Shown: positions 1 through 5,302 of the stretch, piece after piece
How the letters are laid out: every line of letters begins with the position of its first letter
Numbering within the stretch: the stretch's first letter is position 1
Position numbers and translations under genes: made by a program
From: JAVVFH01 sp032250585
GTDB taxonomy: Bacteria > Pseudomonadota > Gammaproteobacteria > Xanthomonadales > SZUA-36
Direction: 5' to 3'
NCBI GenBank assembly: GCA_032250585.1
Contig: JAVVFH010000141.1
Span: 1 to 9,207 of the forward strand
Length of the DNA stretch: 9,207 nucleotides
Notes under the pieces: model-generated
What the model saw: the letters and a program-made list of their open reading frames with translations, nothing else
The model's database searches: none
Told to the model about the DNA's origin: nothing

Positions 1-374
1 AATGCCACCATCTCGGCGCTGGCCCACAGGTCGTAGGGACTCGGTTGCACCGGCACCAGCACGCGGTCGGCCGCCAGCAGCGCGGAGCGCGCGAGTGCGG
101 CGATGCGTGGCGGGCCGTCGATGACAATGTGATCGCAGCGGCGTGCCAGCTCCGGCGCTTCCTGGTGCAGCGTTTCGCGTGCGAGGCCCACGGCGCTGAA
201 CAGCCGTGGTAGCCCCTGCTGGCTGCGCCGTTGTGTCCAGTCCAGTGATGAACCTTGCGGGTCGGCATCCAGCAGGATGACCTGTTGACCGCGCAGCGCG
301 AGTTCACCCGCGATGTGGGTGGCGAGCGTGGTCTTGCCGACGCCGCCTTTCTGGTTGAGCAAGGCGACGATCAT
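1..374 (-). CDS. parA: ParA-family partition ATPase, N-terminal part
   Basis: Cytosolic deviant Walker-type ATPase that segregates DNA together with a ParB partner. The visible 124 residues begin MIVALLNQ and carry the Walker A motif KGGVGKTT (residues 9-16), the Walker A' segment DADPQGS (36-42) and the Walker B strand HIVIDGPP (82-89), all in canonical order. The start is ATG at 374, with GGAGGG (plus-strand CCCTCC, 382-387) 7 nt upstream. The gene runs off the left edge; small ParA proteins of this type are usually a little over 200 residues, so the C-terminus is missing. It is the last visible gene of the minus-strand block, after repA, and the gap between them holds iteron-like and palindromic sites. 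The matching ParB is probably the protein at the right edge. The ParA assignment is secure; action on an excised ICE circle is inferred. Confidence 0.95.
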   Translation of the reverse strand, partial: MIVALLNQKGGVGKTTLATHIAGELALRGQQVILLDADPQGSSLDWTQRRSQQGLPRLFSAVGLARETLHQEAPELARRCDHIVIDGPPRIAALARSALLAADRVLVPVQPSPYDLWASAEMVA

Positions 375-441
375 GGCGCAGCCCTCCGTTGCGGAAAGCG
401 GCTCGATGAACGGCCTGAAAAACGCCTTTGCTGTTGACCTT

Positions 442-457
442 CGGTGGTTATCCACCG
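442..457. promoter_or_regulatory. Hairpin with near-consensus DnaA box
   Basis: CGGTGG (442-447) and CCACCG (452-457) form a 6-bp inverted repeat around TTAT. The right half reads TTATCCACC (448-456), one base away from the classical DnaA box TTATCCACA. A single 8/9 match can occur by chance; its place beside the AT-rich tract and iterons is what makes it notable. Confidence 0.35.
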
Positions 458-461
458 GCCC

Positions 462-481
462 AATAACAAGGTCTTGTTATT
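462..481. repeat. Palindrome AATAACAAG-GT-CTTGTTATT
   Basis: A perfect 9-bp inverted repeat with a 2-bp centre (AATAACAAG, 462-470; CTTGTTATT, 473-481), about 90 bp upstream of the parA start. Its symmetry and position suit either a parS centromere bound by the ParB-like protein or an autoregulatory operator of the par genes. No T-run follows directly, so it is unlikely to be a terminator. Which protein binds is not visible in the sequence. Confidence 0.55.
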
Positions 482-560
482 CGTTAGATAGCTTTTAAAG
501 TTAGATATAAAGTTAAGGGCCGAAAAAATCCTTGTGGCCGCTGAAGTTAGGCGCGATTCG

Positions 561-624
561 CGCGCCTGATAGCACGATAGGAGTGCGCCTGATAGCACGA
601 GTCCCGGCGCGCCCGATAGCACGA
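561..624. repeat. Three iteron-like direct repeats
   Basis: Three 17-bp copies: CGCGCCTGATAGCACGA (561-577), TGCGCCTGATAGCACGA (584-600) and CGCGCCCGATAGCACGA (608-624). The spacings are 23 and 24 bp start to start, and GATAGCACGA is invariant. Repeats of about two helical turns next to a replication initiator gene are typical of iterons bound by the Rep protein. A small GC inverted repeat (GGCGCG 550-555 / CGCGCC 561-566) borders the array. The repeats are seen directly; RepA binding is inferred. Confidence 0.75.
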
Positions 625-663
625 GCCCATGCACAGCTTGTCCCGTTTTCATCCCCGCGGTTA

Positions 664-1503
664 TCAACGTGCCGTGGGCGGCACGGGGCGAAAGGCGAGG
701 ATTTCCGGCGTACCGGGCCAGCGCTCGACGGACAGCACATAGCCGGGTAGCGACTGCCGAGCAGCCAGCAGGCGCAGGTCGCGGGCGAAGTCGCGAGGCT
801 GCGCCAGGCTGCCCGACTTGCGATACAGGTAGGGGAAGTCGAACTGCCAGCCGTCGCGCTGCTTGCCGCCGTGCTTGCGCACCAGGCGGTACAGCCAGCG
901 CTCGATGCCGCCGGTGAGCTTGAAGTAGGCACGGTCGATGGTGAGCACCAGCGCCTCGTCCAGCACGCCGGCAAAGAACCAATCCGGCAGGATGAGTTCG
1001 AGGCCGAGCGGCGCGCCCTGGGCGTCCGCGCGCTCCTTCCATTCGTTGATCCACGAGAAGCGATGCAGACGCCGCCCCGTGGTCTCGCGGATGGAGGTGG
1101 CAATGGTGGTCGATTGCAGGCGATCCAGCGCGGCCTTGAGGCGCTGGTAGTCGCGCAGCGACGTGCCGCGCCCGATGAAGCGCAGGATCTCGTAAGGAGT
1201 GGCCTGCATCCTGCGCGACGGGCGGATGCCTGCGTCGCGTGCTTCGACGATCTGGCTGGCGGCCCAGATGAGGATGTCGGCATCCCAGATGGTGGCGATG
1301 CCGTGCTCCTGCGTGCCTTCCACGCGCACGGTGACGCCGCCGGAGCGGAAGTCGATCGGTGCCGTGCGCCGCGACTTGGCCAGCGAGAAGAACGGATAGG
1401 CCATCAGGTCTTGTGCGTCGCGCGGCGCCATGTCGCCCGGCAGCGCACGGAACAGGTCGAGCTGTTCGCGCTCCTTCTCCAGGCTGGACACGACGAGGGC
1501 CAC
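664..1503 (-). CDS. repA: Replication initiator protein A (RPA family)
   Basis: A 279-residue protein recognised as the replication initiator A family found on ICEs and broad-host plasmids; such proteins bind iterons and recruit host replication factors. Recognisable blocks are EQLDLFRALPGD and DLMAYPFFSLAKSRR (13-46), IWDADILIWAASQI (72-85), RDYQRLKAALDRLQSTTIATS (117-137), which looks like a winged-helix recognition segment, then LPDWFFAGVLD (172-182) and LTIDRAYFKLTGGIERWLYRL (187-207). Length is normal. The start is uncertain: GTG at 1503 is the only initiator near the AlpA-like stop (1518-1520), with no clear Shine-Dalgarno sequence, which suggests translational coupling. Iteron-like repeats begin about 40 bp past its stop, fitting a Rep-oriV pair. 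In an ICE the role would be to replicate the excised circle; that is inference. Confidence 0.9.
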   Translation of the reverse strand: MALVVSSLEKEREQLDLFRALPGDMAPRDAQDLMAYPFFSLAKSRRTAPIDFRSGGVTVRVEGTQEHGIATIWDADILIWAASQIVEARDAGIRPSRRMQATPYEILRFIGRGTSLRDYQRLKAALDRLQSTTIATSIRETTGRRLHRFSWINEWKERADAQGAPLGLELILPDWFFAGVLDEALVLTIDRAYFKLTGGIERWLYRLVRKHGGKQRDGWQFDFPYLYRKSGSLAQPRDFARDLRLLAARQSLPGYVLSVERWPGTPEILAFRPVPPTAR

Positions 1504-1517
1504 CCGCGCGCCGGCTG

Positions 1518-1808
1518 TCAGCGGCCATCGCGGTAGTCGCCAGCGTGGCGTTCGGCGTACTCGGGGTCGGACGTGGCCTCGAAGCTGCGGGCGTCGGCCC
1601 AGGCGTCGAGGTCGGCCACCGAATACATGACGCGGCGGCCGAACTTGCGAAAGCGCGGCCCGCCGCCGATGACGCGCTGTTTCTCCAGCGTGCGCGGCGA
1701 CAGGCGCAGGTATTCGGCGGCTTCGTCGTTGGTCAGGTAGCGCGAAGGCGCAACGGGTTGCTGCGTGGCAGCGGGTGCAGCTTGCGGCCGCAGCGGTGCG
1801 GGTCTCAT
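1518..1808 (-). CDS. AlpA/excisionase-like helix-turn-helix protein
   Basis: A 96-residue small DNA-binding protein of the MerR-like excisionase family (HTH_17 type). The domain covers about residues 23-74: RYLTNDEAAEYLRLSPRTLEK is the helix-turn-helix and GPRFRKFGRRVMYSVADLDAW the winged part with the usual basic turn. The N-terminal 22 residues are Ala/Pro/Gln-rich and probably disordered. An in-frame ATG at 1823 would add five residues, but it overlaps the GGAGG ribosome-binding site (plus-strand CCTCC, 1817-1821) lying 8 nt before the ATG at 1808, so 1808 is preferred. The stop is 14 bp before the repA start, implying co-transcription. Relatives act as recombination directionality factors or regulators; which applies here cannot be told. 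Confidence 0.88.
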   Translation of the reverse strand: MRPAPLRPQAAPAATQQPVAPSRYLTNDEAAEYLRLSPRTLEKQRVIGGGPRFRKFGRRVMYSVADLDAWADARSFEATSDPEYAERHAGDYRDGR

Positions 1809-1891
1809 GGCGTGAACCTCCATCGGTCTGAATCGCCGACCGCGACAGCGCGGCCGGATGGAGGCAGTCTCAGAAAAGAAAGGCGCTGTGC

Positions 1892-2674
1892 TCAGGGACG
1901 TTTTGCGATGGATGCGAAACGTCCCTGCGTGGGCGGATGAAGCTGCGCGAGACGGCGGTAGCCGCCGCGCATCAAGGTCTGGCCCCGCCGCACCAGGCGG
2001 CGCACGCGGGCACGCAGCGCGCCGTCGGCGTGCCAGTCTTTGGCGACCGCCGCAGTGCCGAACAGCACGTCAGCCACGGCGCGCAGGGATGCACCGGCCA
2101 GCGTGCCGTCGAGCGCCTGCAAGGTGCGCAGCTCCAACAGTGCGGTCGTCGAAGGGCGTGCCCCGGCCAGTGCCGTTGGTGCGACCGCCACCAGTTTGTC
2201 CAGTTCGCCCACCAGCGCGCGGCAACGCGAACAGGGATCGGGCGAAGCACGCATGGCATAGGCGTAGGCCATGCCATCCGCCAGATCGGACGCGAAGGCC
2301 AGGCGCAGACAGCAGCCGGCCCAGCGGGTAGCGAGCACCAGCCGCCGCCCGTCGTGGATCAGTTGCTTGCGGCCCGGCAGATGCCAGAACGCAAAGCGTT
2401 CGGCATCGGGCGGCGGGTCCGCATCGGGATAGAGCTGCACCACGCTGTCGTGGTCGGGGAACCAGGCCGGGTGCGCGTCGCGCGCATCCAGGGCCGGGTC
2501 TTCCAGCAGGCGCAGGCCCCAGTGCTGCGCCGCTCCGGGATGACGGCGACGGCGCAGCCAGTCGCGCCGGTAGTCGGGGTGGCGGCGCAGGTACTCCCAC
2601 GCCAACGCGGGACCGTCCAGGTGCAGGACGTAAAGGTAAGCGGCACCGGGGTGCCAGTGATCGGACTCTGCCAT
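1892..2674 (-). CDS. DUF2285 domain protein
   Basis: A 260-residue protein with the look of ICE DUF2285 proteins. The N-terminus (about 11-39) has AWEYLRRHPDYRRDW, the WE-LRRNPxYR-type segment that commonly precedes DUF2285. The middle (about 95-135) is a beta-rich stretch with FAFWHLPGRKQLIHDGRRLVL. The C-terminal DUF2285 part (about 186-242) reads as a compact helical, HTH-like module: LQALDGTLAGASLRAVADVLF followed by RVRRLVRRGQTLMRGGYRRL. The start is ATG 2674 with AGGAGG (plus-strand CCTCCT, 2682-2687) 7 nt upstream. The family is taken to be DNA-binding and regulatory but has no established function that I know. It lies between the DUF2958 and AlpA-like genes, and its stop codon is buried in a strong hairpin. 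Confidence 0.85.
   Translation of the reverse strand: MAESDHWHPGAAYLYVLHLDGPALAWEYLRRHPDYRRDWLRRRRHPGAAQHWGLRLLEDPALDARDAHPAWFPDHDSVVQLYPDADPPPDAERFAFWHLPGRKQLIHDGRRLVLATRWAGCCLRLAFASDLADGMAYAYAMRASPDPCSRCRALVGELDKLVAVAPTALAGARPSTTALLELRTLQALDGTLAGASLRAVADVLFGTAAVAKDWHADGALRARVRRLVRRGQTLMRGGYRRLAQLHPPTQGRFASIAKRP
1893..1927 (-). terminator. Hairpin over the DUF2285 stop codon
   Basis: CAGGGACGTTT (1893-1903) and AAACGTCCCTG (1917-1927) form a perfect 11-bp inverted repeat with a 13-nt loop. On the minus strand the right arm ends with the last codons and TGA stop of the DUF2285 gene. There is no immediate T-run; a pyrimidine-rich TTTCTTTTC follows about 11 nt later. It may be a weak terminator, an RNA-stability element or a control point before the AlpA-like and repA genes. 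Confidence 0.4.
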
Positions 2675-3030
2675 GACGCAGCCTCCTGTCGGACAGCAGG
2701 GCTCGTCGCCACGGGCGTCAGGGGGAGCTACGGCTTCATCGGCGTATCGTCACGGGTACTCGCTGAACTGGCGGTGTCAAGACCGATTGGCTCCAGGGCA
2801 TTGCACAGGTCGTCCGAATGCGACGGCTGCGCGAACGATGATGGTGCGCAGCAATGGACACGGTGCCGCAAGCCGCATCGGCAATCAGGACTGTTTTGGT
2901 CATGCCCGCACTTCGCCGGTGCATGAGTGCCGATTGATGCGCGGGCGGTCTGAACCCAGACCGAAATAGACACAGTGCGCAGCGCTTGGCGGCGCTGTGC
3001 TGGCCCGCGATTGCAGGCCAGCGGGGCCAG
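2675..3030. other. Intergenic region between DUF2958 and DUF2285
   Basis: A 356-bp stretch without a convincing gene. It holds hairpin CGGTCTG/CAGACCG (2946-2952 / 2957-2963, 4-nt loop) and hairpin GCTGGCC/GGCCAGC (2999-3005 / 3016-3022) just downstream of the DUF2958 stop. An exact minus-strand TTGACA (plus 2775-2780) has no acceptable -10 at the right distance. The short minus ORFs here lack a ribosome-binding site and any recognisable domain. Confidence 0.45.
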
Positions 3031-3378
3031 TCAGTCGATGATCGACCCGTTGCGCTGTGCCAGCCGCGTGTACTCCGACAGGGAGCGCGTGGCGACGAAG
3101 TACAGATCGCGTTCGACGGGCCGCTTCAACGGCCCAACGATCGACGCCAGCTCGGACAGCCGCACGGTACCTTCTTCCGGCATGCCCAGGCCCAGGTCGC
3201 ACAGGCCATAGGCGGTGTCGCCATCCTCAGGATCGAGTTCGGTCAGTAGCCAGGTCGCGTGCGCGTCCGGGGTGAACAGCTTGACGACTGGCAGCGGGTC
3301 GATGTCCGTTCCTTCGGCGCGGGCGCGGCCGTTGGCGAGCAGTTGCGCGCGTTGTTCGTCGGTGATGAGCGTTTTCAT
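3031..3378 (-). CDS. DUF2958 domain protein
   Basis: A 115-residue protein matching the DUF2958 family of ICE and plasmid accessory proteins, a family of unknown function. Family hallmarks are MKTLITDEQRAQLLANGR at the N-terminus, PVVKLFTPDAHATWLLTELDP (30-50), AYGLCDLGLGMPEEG (56-70), LSELASI (74-80) and VERDLYFVA (88-96). The start is ATG 3378, preceded by AGAGGAAG; the open frame continues far upstream, but family similarity begins at this ATG. The protein is small, acidic and without membrane segments. It is the first gene of the minus-strand block and diverges from the XRE regulator gene, so the long gap between them probably carries both promoters. Confidence 0.9.
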   Translation of the reverse strand: MKTLITDEQRAQLLANGRARAEGTDIDPLPVVKLFTPDAHATWLLTELDPEDGDTAYGLCDLGLGMPEEGTVRLSELASIVGPLKRPVERDLYFVATRSLSEYTRLAQRNGSIID

Positions 3379-3834
3379 GGTCGCTTCCTCTTGAAAGGTT
3401 CGCTCCACGGCGAAGCGAGGCGACAGAAGGCGCACGCGCCAAGCGCGGCCGTCATACCCCAACACGGTTCCGTGCGGGCCGGGGTTGACGGCAAGCGGCG
3501 TGCGCCAGGCTCGCGTGCTTGTTCGCTGTGGGGTGAACCGGGGAAGCGGCACTGATCCGCACGAAGCCGACGATGCACGTATGTGCTTGCGCGCCAACCC
3601 GCAAAACCGGATTCGTGGAAGTACGGAAAGCCTCGAAGCAGGCGAAGCGTATTTGCAGAAGCTCACGGAAGCGCACTCGCGGCAATCACCGAATCCACGG
3701 AAGCACGAAGGCGGAAATCCGTCTTTGCGCATCCACCCAAAGCCGGCCGAGCGGGCCAGCAGCAAGTGCTCGAATCGTAGGGCAAAAGCGAGGAAAGAGT
3801 TATCTTTAACGTGGTTTTAATTGTGCCGTGAATC
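3379..3834. other. Divergent regulatory gap, DUF2958/XRE
   Basis: About 450 bp between two divergently transcribed genes. I find no gene: open frames on both strands lack recognisable domains or ribosome-binding sites. The stretch near 3600-3720 is purine-rich with recurring GGAAG/CGAAG words, and the last 60 bp before the XRE gene are AT-richer (AGTTATCTTTAACGTGG, 3798-3814), the likely promoter zone. I could not fit a good -35/-10 pair. Confidence 0.4.
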
Positions 3835-3860
3835 GACGCTTCTGTGTATGCAGAAGCGTC
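3835..3860 (+). promoter_or_regulatory. Inverted repeat spanning the XRE start codon
   Basis: GACGCTTCTG (3835-3844) and CAGAAGCGTC (3851-3860) are perfect 10-bp arms around TGTATG, which contains the ATG at 3848. As DNA this is a good dyad for autorepression by the encoded HTH protein. As RNA it would put the start codon in a 6-nt loop on a stable stem, and no clear Shine-Dalgarno sequence precedes it. Confidence 0.6.
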
Positions 3861-4138
3861 CAATCCAGCGCGGCCGGCCGACCGGCGCCACCACCTTCGA
3901 GGCCGAGCCGGCACGGGCTTTCGGCGAGGCGGTGCGTGCGCTGCGTTCGGAGCATGGCGTGGCGCAGGAGGCACTGGCGCATATGGCCGGCGTCGAGCGC
4001 TCGCACATGGGCAAGGTGGAGCGCGGCGAGCATATGCCGACGCTTGCGCTCATCCTCAAGATTGCGCGAGCGCTCGGGTGCAGTTCGGCCGAGCTGATGG
4101 CGGAGACGGAACGCCGCCTGGCGGCGTCCGAGTCGTAG
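3848..4138 (+). CDS. XRE-family transcriptional regulator
   Basis: A 96-residue cytosolic repressor-type protein with a Cro/C1 helix-turn-helix over about residues 25-84: FGEAVRALRSEHGVAQEALAH, then MAGVERSHMGKVERGEHMP (recognition helix SHMGKVERG) and LALILKIARALGCSSAEL. The N-terminus MQKRPIQRGRPTG is basic. ATG 3848 is chosen because similarity to ICE regulators of this class begins there; a TTG at 3821 would add nine unconvincing residues. It is the only backbone gene on the plus strand and diverges from the DUF2958-to-parA block. It probably regulates its own promoter and that block; the target is inferred. The stop is 38 bp before the end of the convergent cargo operon. Confidence 0.92.
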   Translation: MQKRPIQRGRPTGATTFEAEPARAFGEAVRALRSEHGVAQEALAHMAGVERSHMGKVERGEHMPTLALILKIARALGCSSAELMAETERRLAASES

Positions 4139-4146
4139 CACGAGAA

Positions 4147-4169
4147 GCGCCTCGCCACGGTGGGCGGGG
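4147..4169 (+). repeat. Cassette-bracketing direct repeat, copy 1
   Basis: Contains CGCCACGGTGGGCGGGG (4153-4169), identical to 7580-7596. Extended leftward the two copies match over 23 bp with one difference (T4152 versus C7579). Copy 1 lies between the XRE stop and the end of the cargo operon and can fold as an imperfect GC hairpin, but no T-run follows. Confidence 0.75.
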
Positions 4170-4176
4170 GCGATGC

Positions 4177-5286
4177 TCAATCGGCCTTGCTACTGCCACC
4201 CGACCTGGCTGACTTGCTTCCGCGTTGTACAGGCACTCCGGTGTCCCAAAGGCCATGTGCTCGCAGCAACTGCGCGGTTGCCACGCCGTCCATAATCACG
4301 TAGCGGCAAGGGGCTGTGAATGAGCGATGCAGGGCGTAAGCCTCCACGGTCTTGCGTACGGCTGCGCCGACGTTGTGGCAATGCTGAACGATATAGACCT
4401 GCGCGGGAGTATTGAAGAGGCGATAAATCTGGTCGGCATTCTTGCCCAGGTCGCGCGGCGTCATCGGATGGAATTTGGCCGGCCCTTTGAGCAGAAAGGC
4501 GCCGGTCTTGCGTTCGCCGCCGATCAAGAGGCGGTCAGAGAACAAATCGCTCTCTTCTCCGCCCCAATCCTTGGGAACATCGTGCTCATCAAGCAGATGA
4601 CAGATCAGCTCCTTGACCTTGTGCTCGGGAATATCAGCAAGACGGGAAAATTCGGCCTTGGAAGGTATCCAAGCGCTATCCATGCCTGCGAATTGCTCGA
4701 TGTCGTTGGGCTGCAACTCCAAGGTTGAGGCGAAAGGCAACGGCATCGACGACTGACCGCTGACCAGATCCCCGATTACATAGGGAATCGCACGGATGGT
4801 ATCTGAGGTGACATCGGCGATGTAGGCGAAGGCGAAGAGCCGAGTCGATCCCGCCATGCGGGTGTAGGCCGTGTCGTTTACAAGGCCGTTCTTCGAGAAT
4901 TCGAGGACGAGCTTCTTTCCCTCCATTGGCTCGTCGAGTTTCTCGGTCAACGTCAACGCCGATTTCTTGTTGGCGTAGCCGAAGCCCTTGCCATAAAAAT
5001 GTCCGTTATAGATGAAGGGAGTGCCAGGCTGAATCGCGTTCTCGACCGCAAGCTGTTGCAGGGTCTTGATGCCACCCGATGCAATCGCATCCAGCACGTA
5101 GCTGCCGACAGCACTGCCGAGTATGGCTGAGGTCATGGGTACGTCCTTGCCTTGCAACGCATGGAGGACGTGGGGCGGCAGCCCCTCCGTATTGACCAAA
5201 GAGAGAATGCGGTCGCGGCTGAGGTAGAACGCCATCAGCTTGGCCGTTGCAAAAGCGCGTGTGCTGGTCGCCGGAGTGCTATTCAT
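4177..5286 (-). CDS. Cargo protein of unknown function, possible nuclease-like C-terminal domain
   Basis: A 369-residue protein, second gene of the cargo operon, 16 bp after the GTPase stop. I cannot name its family. The N-terminal half (about 10-200) is mixed alpha/beta, with GTPFIYNGHFYGKGFGYANKK (88-108) as its most distinctive stretch. The C-terminal part (about 239-345) looks like a compact domain: KDWGGEESDLFSDRLLIGGE (239-258), AFLLKGPAKFHPMTP (263-277), LGKNADQIYRLF (280-291), VYIVQHCH (297-304), AVRKTVEAYA (309-318) and CRYVIMDGVATAQLLRAHG (327-345). Asp/Glu residues, then a beta strand ending in Lys-Gly (K267, G268), resemble the core of a diverged PD-(D/E)XK nuclease, but the acidic residue expected two before the lysine is Leu265, so activity is uncertain. 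No signal peptide or membrane segment. The ribosome-binding site is weak (AAGG, 11 nt from ATG), suggesting coupling. It is probably the effector of the pair (inference). Confidence 0.85.
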   Translation of the reverse strand: MNSTPATSTRAFATAKLMAFYLSRDRILSLVNTEGLPPHVLHALQGKDVPMTSAILGSAVGSYVLDAIASGGIKTLQQLAVENAIQPGTPFIYNGHFYGKGFGYANKKSALTLTEKLDEPMEGKKLVLEFSKNGLVNDTAYTRMAGSTRLFAFAYIADVTSDTIRAIPYVIGDLVSGQSSMPLPFASTLELQPNDIEQFAGMDSAWIPSKAEFSRLADIPEHKVKELICHLLDEHDVPKDWGGEESDLFSDRLLIGGERKTGAFLLKGPAKFHPMTPRDLGKNADQIYRLFNTPAQVYIVQHCHNVGAAVRKTVEAYALHRSFTAPCRYVIMDGVATAQLLRAHGLWDTGVPVQRGSKSARSGGSSKAD

Positions 5287-5302
5287 CTTGGCAGCGGCCT
5301 TC

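Larger units (their letters stand above)
375..663. other. repA-parA intergenic region, candidate origin/partition site
   Basis: This 289-bp gap has no supportable gene. It combines an iteron array (561-624), an AT-rich stretch with repeated GTTAGATA/GTTA words (483-516), a palindrome with AATAACAAG arms (462-481) and a hairpin containing a TTATCCACC box (442-457). Iterons, an AT-rich unwinding tract and a DnaA-like box beside a replication initiator gene are the parts of an iteron-type oriV. The parA promoter must also lie here, but I see no convincing -35/-10 pair. The origin call is inference from the arrangement. Confidence 0.5.

Noticed and set aside
561..624. CRISPR array interpretation of the repeated GATAGCACGA units
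   Set aside because: Only three units, with 6-7 bp between 17-bp repeats and no cas genes; the spacing fits iterons, not CRISPR spacers.
371..1528. Minus-strand 385-codon frame overlapping repA and the iterons
   Set aside because: A shifted shadow of repA; it reads through the iteron repeats and contains no family motifs.
2752..2780. Exact minus-strand TTGACA as a promoter of the DUF2285 gene
   Set aside because: At 16-18 bp spacing the only -10 candidates are GC-rich and poor, so the hexamer alone is not enough.
1937..2926. Plus-strand open frame of 329 codons opposite the DUF2285 gene
   Set aside because: GC-rich DNA leaves antisense frames open; its translation is Arg/Gly/Gln-rich without recognisable motifs, while the minus frame matches a family.
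2728..2973. Small minus-strand frames between DUF2958 and DUF2285
   Set aside because: GTG or ATG starts without ribosome-binding sites, no family resemblance, and a start overlapping a hairpin region.
3485..3820. Plus-strand 111-codon frame before the XRE gene
   Set aside because: No ribosome-binding site or recognisable domain; occupies the expected divergent promoter region.
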